The notes under the pieces were generated by a model. It was not told where the DNA came from and did not search any database. It was given only the letters and a program-made list of their open reading frames with translations. Shown here in pieces: positions 10,640-21,458 of a DNA stretch of 60,000 nt; the stretch's first letter is position 1, and each line of letters opens with the position of its first letter. Position numbers and translations under genes: made by a program. The DNA is from Adiantum capillus-veneris (taxonomy: Eukaryota; Streptophyta; Polypodiopsida; Polypodiales; Pteridaceae). The stretch lies in the NCBI GenBank assembly GCA_014529385.2, contig CM043966.1, forward strand, positions 93,819,087 through 93,879,086, written 5' to 3'.

Positions 10640-10676
10640 AAGACGGAGCATACCAATAGAAGATTAAATTTGTTGT
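10350..10676. repeat. Unsplit copy of the repeat targeted by the Ty3 element
   Basis: It matches 349-439 joined to 9717-9985 and so serves as an empty site. The junction reads gtagACGTGggtg near 10431-10443. Confidence 0.8.
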
Positions 10677-10974
10677 CCAGGTTATAAGGTTTTTACCCTC
10701 ATTATGAGTAGTGACGAGGATGTGGGGCTGTCCAACCGAAACACCTATCTCTCAATGAGGATCTTATGTCCTTGTAATCAATGCGCTCCTGGTTCTTCTC
10801 AACATGTAGACAAAGTTTGGATGGAGTGACACTAGCATCACAACGCTTTTCAGGTGATCTATTACAATGTGTTTACTTATGAATTGTACAAAATTAAGCG
10901 AGCGATACTCACCGATAAGTGGGAAGAAAGGTGATAAGAGTGAAGTATGGTTTTTTGTTGAGTTCAGGGGTGGT

Positions 10975-10999
10975 GGGGGGGGGGGGGGGGGGGGGGGGG
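10975..10999. repeat. Poly-G tract (25 nt)
   Basis: 25 consecutive G residues. A second, shorter G tract lies near 11354-11370. Both sit in the 3' part of the Penelope-like relic. Confidence 0.9.
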
Positions 11000-11006
11000 C
11001 AATGAA

Positions 11007-11053
11007 ATAGCACTAAACACGTTTCTCTATATAAATCTCATCAATAGTGCTAT
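11007..11053 (-). ncRNA. Hammerhead-ribozyme-like motif, type I, degenerate
   Basis: On the minus strand, 9-nt perfect complementary arms (ATAGCACTA and TAGTGCTAT) enclose TTGATGA, a 12-nt stretch, GAAAC and GTGTT. This is the order of a minimal type I hammerhead: helix I, CUGAUGA box, helix II, GAAA, a very short helix III, then a GUU cleavage triplet. Very short helix III is known for hammerheads in Penelope-like elements, and the motif lies downstream of the Penelope RT on the same strand. Against activity: the first C of the CUGAUGA box is U, and helix II is weak and offset. It is probably a fossil. Confidence 0.45.
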
Positions 11054-11293
11054 ATCCTTTACAAGGAGGGGGGTATAAATAAGGGTTAAGGGTTACAAAC
11101 CCAAGGTAAGTACAAAGTGAGGATTAAGAGGAGTATAGAGAGGTTTATTGGTACCAAGATATAAATCTTCAGGATCTTTTGCTACAAAGGAGTAAATACT
11201 CACCATCTTTGGTACAGAGTGTACTAAGAGGTGGTACTAAGAGGTAGGTAACATCAGGATAAGAGAGGCAATAAACTAATCTAAGAGGAAGCA

Positions 11294-12450
11294 TCAAGGC
11301 ACAAAGTGCAAAAAAGGGGGGGACAGGATCATTAAAGAGAGGTTCCAAAAAAGGGGGGGGGGGGGGGGGAGGGGGTTTGTGAGTGGGCGAGAATTTGAGT
11401 TAATCAATTTACCGACATTGGGTGCATTGAGCCAACAAATAAGGGGTTTGGGGAGGTTGGATAGCTTAGGTGTGGTGTTAAGTTGAAGTGAGAGAGGTTT
11501 AATCAAGGTAGGAGAGAGATTAAGATTGCGTGTAAAGGGTGAAAACGGAATGTTGACCACAGCGGGGGAGTTTTTGGTTTTGGGTATGTTCATTAAGAGA
11601 GAGTCTCTATCTTTATAAGAGATGAGGGAAACACAAGTATGAAGAAGAGCTTGGGGGTAGCCTCTTGCTCTAAGCCTTTGGAAGAACAGAGCACCAATGG
11701 CTAGGAAGCCCTCCAAAGAGCTTTGTCTAATGATATATCTTTCAAGCTCGTAAGTGATGAAGGCGACCTTTTGGTGGGTGGGGTGCCACTATTTCCAAGG
11801 AATGTTGTTGTAAGAGTTAAGACATTTTTGATAGCAGTGAGAGTCTAGCAACCCTGAATGCGAAAAGGAGGGTCCTTTGAAGAAATAAATGTCAAGGAGG
11901 GAGGCTTCTATGAAAGAAATGACGGGGGAAATTTTGATATGATTTTGAAGTGGCGCACCGTAAAGCTTGAGGATTTTTACAAGATCAGAAAAAGAACCAT
12001 GCCAAATGCCAAATGCATCGTCAATGAATCTTTTAAAATAGAGCAGAGAGGGATGGAAGGGAAGATTAATACTATCCTCTAAGTGACAAAGAAAGAGGCA
12101 AGCATAAACGACCGCAAAATTAAAACCCATGGCAGTACCTTTGATTTGGTGCTAGCAATTCCCTTGGAAGGAGATTTAGTGGTGGTGGTTAAGGACAAGG
12201 GAGGTTAAAGGATGAGACTCGTTTTGGGGGAGGAAAAATGGTGTTGGATAGAGTTAGAGAGGGCAAGTAACCCTTCTTGGATGGGAAGGCTAGGATATAA
12301 AGACTCCACATCAAATGTGAAGAGAAGGATATTAGTAGGAAAGACCAAAGAGGAGATATCCTTGATGAGGTTTGTGAGGATGAGAGAGAGACCTCTTAAA
12401 GCCATAAATATTGTATTTGAACAATTTTGCTCCGTTTTATAATATATATT
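11294..12450 (-). pseudogene. Penelope-like element reverse transcriptase, decayed
   Basis: Minus-strand pieces line up along one Penelope RT. Piece 1 (about 12442-12205) has FDVESLYPSLPIQEGL. Then, after a frame change, comes QIKGTAMGFNFAVVYA (the Met codon at 12130), the catalytic FKRFIDDAFGIW, and YQKCLNSYNNIPWK up to a UAG at 11789-11791. The same frame continues with a matching thumb region (LERYIIRQ, RLRARGYP) and a C-terminal SPFTRNL/PKPLICW segment. KGTAMG, the FIDD box and RGYP are hallmarks of Penelope-like elements and differ from LINE, gypsy and copia RTs. I see no convincing GIY-YIG nuclease after it, although the C-rich end is frame-shifted. The 5' part is lost or displaced by the small element at 12451. 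Confidence 0.82.
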
Positions 12451-12785
12451 CATTAGGGCCAATTTGGATGAAATAAGGGTTGTTAAGGGTTTCTCTATTC
12501 TTGATCTAAGGGTCAAGGAGGAGCTACATTTCCAAAAGTATGGCACTTTTGTACATGTGTCAAGATCTCCTTCACTTGCTTTTGGAATATTTTGCACTAT
12601 TTTAGCCATAACTTTTTCATATGAACTCCAAATCTAGCGCTCAAATGGTCCATGGGTGGCGCTTGATGAGCTCTATCCAATGAGTACCCATGTTGAATAG
12701 TTTTGGTAAGATCTTCATGGTCTTTTTTAGGTTGCCCCTTTTCAGATCCTTACACAGCCCTTTTTTCATCCAAATTGGCCCTAAT
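12451..12785. mobile_element. MITE-like inverted-repeat element in the Penelope relic
   Basis: Terminal inverted repeats of about 22 bp match perfectly (CATTAGGGCCAATTTGGATG at 12451 and its complement ending at 12785), and similarity continues further inward. The total is about 335 bp with no coding capacity. The target duplication is unclear (TA, or a poor 8-mer), so the superfamily is unassigned. Confidence 0.72.
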
Positions 12786-12902
12786 GTGTATTCACGTGTC
12801 TTTTTGTCCATTTCTGTCTATATGTGTCATTGTATTTAATGGTCTTTGCGTCCACTCAAGGTACGTATGCTCTAGGTATGTTCTCACAATCAGGGACGAC
12901 GA

Positions 12903-13143
12903 GCACTGTGCTCTGCATGCGATGGAGACTGAAGCTGCAATCACGAAGGTCTGCTCAATATAGATGTTGCTTGTCCCACCGCTAGATCTAGTTGATCGGG
13001 TGAAAGAGACACTAAGAAGAACTACTACTGCTTCTCAATGTCTCTTTCACCCGTTCAATTAGATTAAGTGGTGGGGCAAGAAACTTCTATGAGCAGACCT
13101 TCGCGATGTAGCTTCAGTCTCCATTGCACCCGGAGCGCAGTCC
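12903..13143. ncRNA. Long near-perfect hairpin (foldback MITE or small-RNA precursor)
   Basis: Two arms of about 105-110 nt (12903-13011 and 13039-13143) are inverted complements with scattered mismatches and a loop of about 27 nt. The best-paired blocks are next to the loop (GGGTGAAAGAGACA) and near the base (ATGGAGACTGAAGC). The shape fits a young MIRNA or siRNA hairpin, or a foldback transposon. I do not recognise a known miRNA in it. Confidence 0.6.
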
Positions 13144-13204
13144 TTTTACAAATTCGCAGAAATTCAACGAAATCTCTTTGCACATGGATCCCTCTCCGTT
13201 TATG

Positions 13205-13206
<2 letters not shown>

Positions 13207-13242
<36 letters not shown>

Positions 13243-13250
13243 CTCTCTAC
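13207..13250. repeat. (CT)n microsatellite
   Basis: About 20 CT units with one interruption, between the hairpin and the Helitron relic. Confidence 0.9.
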
Positions 13251-13404
13251 TTGTGGTGACGCTCATAGAGGGACGCTCATAGAAACGTTCTTGTATCGAC
13301 GCTGTCAGCGACGATCTTAGCGATGCCGGAGAGTATAAAAACCCAATGTATTTCCGTTGCTAACAGCGTCACAAGTGCACACAACCTCTTGTAGTGATCA
13401 TGAC

Positions 13405-15110
13405 AATTTTTACTGAGAACAATGCTTGTTATATTTACCTTGGCACAACGATGAGAACCAACATCTTCATTGCTCTGAAACGTGGGAAGATATATATAAA
13501 TTTCATCTAGATCTTGTGTCCTACAATGAGAAAAAAATCAACAAAGATTTTGTAGACAAAAATAGTATCTCGCAAACTGCAACAACATTGACATTACGTT
13601 CCTTTGCTTCTTCACATGAAAACATGCATGACAGCATCGCTTCAAATCTTCTAGACTTGAACACTACTAACAATAGAAAGCTAGCAATAACAAAGCTAAT
13701 CGCGATTTCAAATAAACAATTTCATGAAGGCTTACGAATGCTAAATACCCAGCAACATCTTTTGTTCGCTAATATCATGCTGAGAAAACAAATAAATGCA
13801 GACAAAGCAATACACCTATTTCTTACTGGAGGTGTTGGAACTGGTAAAACATTTCTGCTGTTACTATTGGTTCAAGGCTTACTGCGACACTACAATTTTA
13901 AATTTTCTACAAACATTGAATCTACTAAAATTTTGTTGATGGCGTACACTGGAAAAGCAACGTTCAAATTGATGGAACCACAATATATTTTGCTCTCCGT
14001 CTCCCACTGATAACGAGCGACCAAACCTCGTTGAGCGCAGAAAAATTAGATGAACTCTCTTCACAATATACGGATTTACAATTAGTGGTTATCAATGAGA
14101 TCTCCCTCGTTGGACACAGTCTTTTCCAACAAGTTAATGCACGACTTCGCGCTATAAAAAGAATACATGATAAACCATTTGCAGGCATGGACGTTATCCT
14201 TTGTGGAGATCTTTGTCTCAAGCGAGTCCTGTTCGTGACAACTGGATCTTCTCATACCACAAAAATATATTCAACGCATTGCTAGTTTTGTTTTGGCACT
14301 CACATATCAAATGCTACGAATTAACACAGCCAATGCGACAAGAAAATATAAGATTCATTGAAATTTTAAATTGAATACGTAAAATTCATCACACATAGGA
14401 AGATATCAAATACTTGAATGATTCTTATTGCCGTGAACCACCTCCATTGAATAACTATTATTATTTATTTTACGATAATAAAAGCAAAGACGCGTACAAA
14501 AAATACATATTCAAAATCACACTAGGAATACCAGATATATTTGAAGCTACTGACAGAAAATCCAAAAGTTGTCACAAATATATAAAGATTCCAGAAGATT
14601 CGAAACAATGCGGAGGCCTACAAAAAACCTTGCATTTGAAGCCAAACCTAGTCGTGGAACTATGTGCCGGAAACATAAACATTACAGATGGACTTGTAAA
14701 TGGAGGTGATGGACTTTAGAAGAGCCATTCACAGACATCGCGAAACGAAAAAATAACTCGAATTGAATTTTACAACATCAAAGTAGGTCAACGTACAAAA
14801 TTTGAGAACCAACATCTCTTTGCAAAATCTATATCAAGAAAATGGATTCCCATAAGAAAAATTCACAAAAAAGTTTCAAGTCGGAAAAAATCTATTGAAT
14901 GTCGTATCAAGAACACAATATCCTTTCCAACATGCATCAACTTGAACTATTTATAGATCTCAAGGATTGACACTTCACATATTGGTCTTAGACCCTTCAA
15001 AAATAAAAATCCATGAATTGATATATACAGCGTTGTCTCGAATTAAAAATCCCCAAAACCTTTCTCTCCTCTCCAGAATTGATCCAAAAAACCAAAAACA
15101 AATAAGATAG
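13405..15110 (+). pseudogene. Helitron (Helentron-type) PIF1-like helicase, decayed
   Basis: Frames shift several times, but the helicase motifs run in order. Near 13426 is a Helitron-like lead-in (MLYLPWHNDENQHLHCSETW). Walker A is GGVGTGKT near 13830-13855. A Walker B-like VVINEISLVG lies near 14087-14115 (N replaces the catalytic D). GDLCQASPVRD appears after a frameshift near 14208-14240, then LTQPMRQEN near 14317-14345. A LKPN..VELCAGNINITDGLVNG segment lies near 14640-14705 and a C-terminal SQGLTL/YTALSRIKN block near 14958-15050. GDL-Q-SPV resembles animal-type Helentrons more than canonical plant Helitrons (GGDFRQVLPV). The Rep nickase end is missing. Confidence 0.75.
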
Positions 15111-15189
15111 TGCTACAAGAAATAGAACGCTAGAAGCAAGAAGCAACATGGAAAACTCTAAACAAAATCTTGATAGACTTTGCAGAGAA

Positions 15190-15810
15190 CACTATCATCA
15201 TTCAATCCATAAACACAATGTCCATATCTACGCATTACTCTGACATTATGAAAGACACTAGCCTTATGTCATCGGACATTCTGTGCATCCAAGAAACGCA
15301 CACAAAAACACATTTCTCGGATTTGATTATATATCCTCTGAAGGACTAGCAGGTGTTCTTATACTACACAAGAATAAGTCTCACTTTATTTACACATATA
15401 AATTATATCAGACGGGATCAAAATTGTTTGGTCGAGCATGTCTATTACAAGCAAAAAGAAATTAAACATTGTTTCATTATATAGACATCCTTTATCAAAA
15501 CTCTCGTCCCTTTACGAAGCACTAAAGAAAACTTTGCATGCATTAGACATGACCATGGAAACCATAATCACAGGAGATTTCAACATAGACGCAAGCAATA
15601 GCAATAGTTGCTTTATCCCTCTTCAACATTACATGGCACTGTATGGATTCATACAAATAATCAAAGAACCAAAACCAATAAATTACTCAACATTGGATCA
15701 CATTTGGGTCAACTCAAGTGCAAACGAATTCTCATGCGGGACAAACTATTGTTATTGGTCTCATCATTCCATCACTTACATTATCTTGCCACTGACACAT
15801 GGAGGCCCTT
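15190..15810 (+). pseudogene. Endonuclease/exonuclease/phosphatase domain downstream of the Helitron helicase, decayed
   Basis: Directly after the helicase come SSDILCIQETHTKTHFS (QETH motif, near 15265-15318), then IITGDFNIDASNSN (GDFN motif, near 15568-15606), YSTLDHIWVNSS and a final SHHS where SDH is expected. These are the metal-binding and catalytic blocks of an APE-like nuclease. A helicase followed by such a domain is the architecture of Helentron/Helitron2 elements. At least two frameshifts are needed, and the last catalytic Asp appears changed. Confidence 0.72.
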
Positions 15811-16819
15811 GTGAAGGTGAACTTCTCTTCTCGGCTTGTTTCCCAGTTGGTACCCCCTACCAACAACGCTTCACTTATATTATGGAGAATCTCTACAGAT
15901 TCCCACACACATGGGAACTGCGGAATCGAGCCTCTCCAGATGGATGATACAAGAGAGCCAATGCTGCTCTCGCTCGATCGTCTCCTAGTATATCGAGGCC
16001 ATGAATGCCAAGGATGTCCGTCGTCGGACAAAGGATTTTAGCCGATGTCGTAGCCGCTTGTGCTTGAAGGCGATGGCGCAAAGGAAACCAGTGGCAAGAA
16101 GATGTTGTCCAGGAGAAGATCTCTCTCAATCGGGATGTACGAGCTCTCCGATGCCAAGAGCCAAGTCGTGAAGACGTGATGCCGATGCGGCAACCCACGA
16201 GATGGAAGAACTGCAGAAGCTATCCGGACACCTACAATGGCGAATTTTCGGCGGACAAGAGCCAATGCGCTCTCCCTCCCCCCCTCGCTCTATGCCAAAG
16301 CCGCCAGAGGGGCCGTCGAACCGATGTCGGTCTCTCTATCTCGTTGAGCAAGATACGCACAAGCTTTGGCGATGATGGTTTTGTGAGCTCAGGAGAGCTC
16401 ACACATAGGGGGTGGCATTGGATTCCCGAGAGGATCGGCTCCGAAGAGAGTGCAGCTCCACCCACATGCACAGCTAATTCGGGGAGGATTAAGGCTTCAA
16501 TGCTTAGTGTTGCAGAGTTACCAAGGAGTTTTGATTCTTTGGTTACCAAGCAATCAACGTAGGTCCCTTGTTTGCAGGCAACACACCCAAAGAGCCTTAA
16601 TCGAAGAGCCTCACAAAAAGGTTTTAACACAAAACATAGGATTGAAAATCAATGCAAGGTCAACATGTGCATTGATACTCGGCTCCAACAGCCCCATCCA
16701 CAACCTTCTTCCCGGATACCCTTGATCGTAGCCTTACCCTTGACTACCTTCAATATCAGCCTGACATCCTCCTCGCATCGCACCTCTATGTCGTGTTTGA
16801 GTATCATCTTGGTGGAGCG

Positions 16820-16875
<56 letters not shown>

Positions 16876-17330
16876 AATTTTGGGCTCTCCTCTAGCACTC
16901 AGTGGCAACTTCCCATTTTGCGAAAGCGAGAGAGTGGTTTGGCTCTCCTCTAACAGCATCGTTGAAGGGGTCTGACACCCATTTCCATACTCTGACACCC
17001 ACTCCCCTCGGTTTTTTGGTCCATACACATTCTTGGCTCTATAGAGAGCAAGATGGGGACTACTTAGATTTAGTCGGGAGAGAGAGGGAAGGAGAGCTAA
17101 CTTTGGCTCTCTTCAAACCTACGTTTGAATCTCTTGAGGGATTGGTTTCCCAAGCACATCGCTCGAAGGAGGAGATTTTGCATTGACATTACAAATGAAG
17201 AGCAGTGGTATCGAGTGATGGACACCCAGACGTGGATGACTACATTAACACTACGGGTGGGGCTACAGGCTTGCAGCTTATCAACATTTTGTTACTCTGG
17301 CAAAGAGGATTTTACCTAAGAGCATCCATA
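15811..17330. other. Unassigned stretch, likely old repeat debris
   Basis: No gene recognised. It contains a GA microsatellite (about 16823-16874) and a phrase near 17203 (GTGGTATCGAGTG) that only weakly resembles a tRNA-Met primer-binding site, so an eroded LTR junction is possible. Confidence 0.4.
16823..16874. repeat. (GA)n microsatellite
   Basis: About 26 uninterrupted GA units. Confidence 0.95.
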
Positions 17331-19734
17331 TGCGTTTTTTCTCAATTTCTTCTTACATATTTAGAACTTTTGTAGCACTTTTGATAGTGCAGACACGACA
17401 TTGGCTGTTATGCTTGTGTATTCTCTATGTGGACTCCCAAAGAGTGTTATGAGCATGGTTTTGTGTTATTTTATCTAGTATGCTTATGCGGGTACATATT
17501 GAGTAATTTATACCTCGCAAGCTACAAATTCATAGGTGTAAGGGTGATTCAGACATGTAAAGTTGTTTAGAGAGCCACTTGTGCAAAAATGAGTTAGTTT
17601 GACATGGTTTTGACAATTTATATGCCATATGTGGATTTGTTGTTGAGTTTATGTGCTTTGGATTGTCTTGCTCCTCTTTGTGGGTTTTAAAAAGCCATAC
17701 AATTAGGTTTTGGTCACGTATATGACATTTGTGGATAACAAATTGTCTCCATTTTTGTGAATAACTTAATTATCTTTATCCACAGGTTTTGTGTATGCCA
17801 GTTTTGGTGACTTTTATTTCATATTTTTCTCAAATTACTTGGGAAGTTTTGTCCTACGTTTCCCATGTTCTTGTCATAATTTATGTATATGTACATTTAC
17901 TCTGTGATGATATAGTGGTCGACGGTTACTCCCACTTTAATAATGATTTGAGTTTTGACTCTAACTTTCACAAGTTTTGTTAGTTTCAGACAAAGTTTTA
18001 TATTTTTGTATTCATTCTTGTAGAAGGGAGATTGATTGTATGCTCGTTGTGACTACAAGTACACCAATAATTACAGATTTTGGTTTTACATGTTACAAGT
18101 TACTTATAGTTGTCAGCTTTTGCAAACATGTTTGTAGGATACATATTGAGCATCACATTTTCTCTTTATTTATGCATTTTATGCTTTTGTAAGGACTGTT
18201 TATCTTGAGTTTTTGTGTTACTTGCTTACAGTGATAATGCTTGTGTTTGTATTATCTCTTTGTGCTTACTTATGCATAGTTTTTGCTTGAGGGTTTTGAA
18301 CACTGCTTTGGTAGAGCTACATTGAGCTATAGGTTGTATATGTGAGCATCAGATTGATGCATTGATTATGATTATGATTGTATAGTAGTTGAGTGACTTT
18401 CCACTTTGATGCATACATACTATTCACTGATTTAACATCATATGTGACGAGTCAACAATGATAACTCATGAAAAACGGCGGTCTCATTCTTACCAGTTTA
18501 TGTGATGTTGGCATTGTAGTCACACAAAGCACATTAAGCATCGTTGCTTTTGACGTATGAGACAGCGACAATAATGTATACAAAATGTCGATATGATTTT
18601 GACACATGCTAGAGAGGTACTGAGTTTTCCAGTGATAGTGATGACGCGTTTATCTTTAACATTTCTTTTGCTTACATATTTGGTATAGGTGACACTTCTT
18701 CTAGTTGGTTACCAAGTGAGGATGAAATTTACCACATCACATCAAGTTGTGAATAGTTTAGTACTTTCTCTAGTGAGGATTTTGGTAGTACGTATTTTAC
18801 ATATGGTTTAGCATATGAAAGGTGCGTGAGATACATATTTGTCATTGCCCAGTGGTGCATCTTATGCTACAACATGTGCATTATGTTCCTCAGTTGAAAT
18901 AAAGTTTGATCTCAATGAAATAGCTAGCAAACATTAGATGTCATTTAATGTTTTGGGAGTAGTCTTTTTAGATGCATTGCGGATCATTAGTGATTGCACT
19001 CAAAATACTTTGGGCATATATCTGAGGTTCGATATGATTCAATCTCAATTTGGTTACAGACGTGTCAGCAAAAGATGAAACAAATCTCTTTCGCAGATCT
19101 TTAGATTGTTGTGCACGATGTGTCTGTAAAGACAAAGTTGGAGTGGCTATGCTCTAGCAGATACCAATGCATTTTTTAAGATAAAGATGTCTCCTACTAT
19201 GGAGATAGATGATATGGAATTTTTTATATGTACTTGCTAAAGTCTAAAATGGTGATGTCAGGACATGTAGATCCACTAATGAATGACAAGGACGTGATGA
19301 CCATCCCTATGTCGATTACGGCAGCACATCTATGTGCCAAGTAGTCTTGATAATATAGAGAATGCACATAGCATTGAAGTACCTACCACAGATAGATTGA
19401 CAAAGGTCATCGAGTATTCATACGAATACTAAGGATTGACTAATAAATATCATGCAATTATCATCGGCCTTCAAAAGTCTCATGTACAACCTTTTGGCGT
19501 TGTCAACCGTATGATGACTGACACTAGCATGATGCATCATGGAGCTATGCATGTCATTACGGGACATTTGCAAATGTATGTGTACTCTAGTAGAGATACG
19601 TGCTTTCACACATTGTTAGAGACTGCACGATGGCATGCATGTATTTTGAGAGAGACAATGGATGTAGGTTGAGTGTCTCTCACCTATCATTGTATATTTT
19701 ACTAAATTCTAAAGCTTATCAATGCACTCACCTT
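17331..19734. other. AT-rich stretch with no supported feature
   Basis: T-rich sequence with many stops in all frames. I see no domain, RNA gene or clear repeat. Confidence 0.5.
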
Positions 19735-19850
19735 TAAGTGAGAGGTTGTTGAGATAAAGGCGGTGTGCCTTACCCTACACGATACATAGTGTTGTTAAGC
19801 AAGAGGTTATTGAGGTAAAGGTGGTGTGCATTACCTCGAAAAACACATAG
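19735..19850. repeat. Two-copy tandem repeat, 61-bp unit
   Basis: Units at 19735-19795 and 19796-19850 share 'taag..agaggtt.ttgag.taaaggyggtgtgc'. Copies differ at several sites, so the duplication is not recent. Confidence 0.75.
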
Positions 19851-21399
19851 TTTTCAATTGTCCACTTATTCTATATACCTTATTCATCATAGTATAGAGA
19901 ATAGCTCCTCTCATTCTGTGAAGTTAGCTCCACCCCAAACTCTCTCTTCTTCTCGTTCCTCTTCGCACACATGCATCACATGCTTTCTCTACAATGATTC
20001 ATCTTGCTTAGGAGGAGAAAGACAATTTAAGCAACAAGCTCAATCTTAGAGAAAGCAATACTATTTAGAGACATAGTAATTGCTCGAGAGCAGGGGGGAA
20101 ACCTTTTGACGCACAAGGAATTGATTAGAATAATGAAAAATTATTCAACCTCATAATACTTGCTCTAAAGGGAGAAAATCCTTATGAGAGAATAAGGAAC
20201 CGTATAGAAGAATAGAGGAAAACAACAAGAATCTTGATCAATGGATACATGATTAAGTGGTCCAAATTTTAGTAGTTGATATACCTGTAGGATTTGACTT
20301 GGAGTCTCAAATTGGGAAGAAAATGATATCGGTTGGGAGGTCCATAGTTGAGAGTTGTTGCACATGTACTTAACTACAAAAATCTCAATTTAAGGAATAT
20401 CTTGTTTTCACAAGTGGGGTTATAAAAGGTTATATTACCTTTGCATGCATCCACCTTGATCCAAGAGGAGAATAAAATCGTGTCGCGGACACTATATGTC
20501 GTCTCCTAGGAAGGGAAGGAATTCCTCTCTTTCAAATCAAAAGCATCAACACGGAGAGCACAAGAGAGAAAATTATTGTGTCAACAACTAGTATGTTCAG
20601 CACTTTGTAGAGGAAAATCCACAAATAAGGCGATATCGAGACCACTCTTTTTTTTTTGTGGAAAATAAAGAAAAGGACAAATCCATGTTAAAGAAGGATC
20701 TTAAACAGTTGGCTCCTCTAATTTTAAATGTGATTTAAGTAAGGTTCACTTTGCTCTTAAAATATCAATAGAAGAGTAAATAAATAAACATTGAACTACT
20801 TTGATCTATGGATTCCAACATACAACCATTATTGAGCTATATTATGACTTAAGTGTGCAATAATTTCATCAATTTTTTTCTAAATGAGCTCAAATTGTTT
20901 CTCTTCATCAAAAAATACTTTCAATCATTGCATCAAAACTCAACCAAAATGTAAAAGTATGATATTCACTATCTAGTTTAAAGGAAAAAAAGTTCTAAGG
21001 CCTAGAACAAAAACAAGGCTTGGAAGCTAGCAAGAATAGCAATGTGCCACTAGCTACATGGAATATTCAAAAATGAGTAGCAAATGTTATTATAATTCTG
21101 ATATTGTTTTTTCTCAACTTGAATTCCCAAACTTGACTTGAAATTGTTTGAGTTCTCAGAGGGACTCTACCTTATCGAATCATATGTCTTATTGAGAATT
21201 AGAAAAGTACCTTAGATTGCTCAATGTTGAATTGAGATAGCTTAGTTATCAAATTCTATCAAATGGCCAAACCCTTCTTGACCAAAGCAACACTTGCTTG
21301 CCAAGTTGGGGGGTTGGAACCACAGCTAGAAAGAATATAAGGTGGACAGGACCATAGATTGATCTTTGATCATCCATGTCAACCATAGAAAAGTTGGAT

Positions 21400-21403
<4 letters not shown>

Positions 21404-21456
<53 letters not shown>
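21404..21456. repeat. (GA)n microsatellite
   Basis: About 24 GA units with one AA interruption near the right end. Confidence 0.93.

Positions 21457-21458
<2 letters not shown>

Noticed and set aside
10705-10750. TGACGAG ... CGAAAC on the plus strand, hammerhead-like
   Set aside because: The core starts G instead of C, helix II barely pairs, no helix I arms were found, and it is antisense to the Penelope RT.
16793-17028. Frames made of SLSLSL or [13 protein letters not shown] over microsatellites (also near 21.3-21.6, 22.7-23.0 and 23.7-24.0 kb)
   Set aside because: They arise from translating GA/CT and CA/TG repeats; no independent coding evidence.
17203-17220. GTGGTATCGAGTG as a tRNA-Met primer-binding site
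   Set aside because: Several mismatches, and no LTR pair or purine tract around it.
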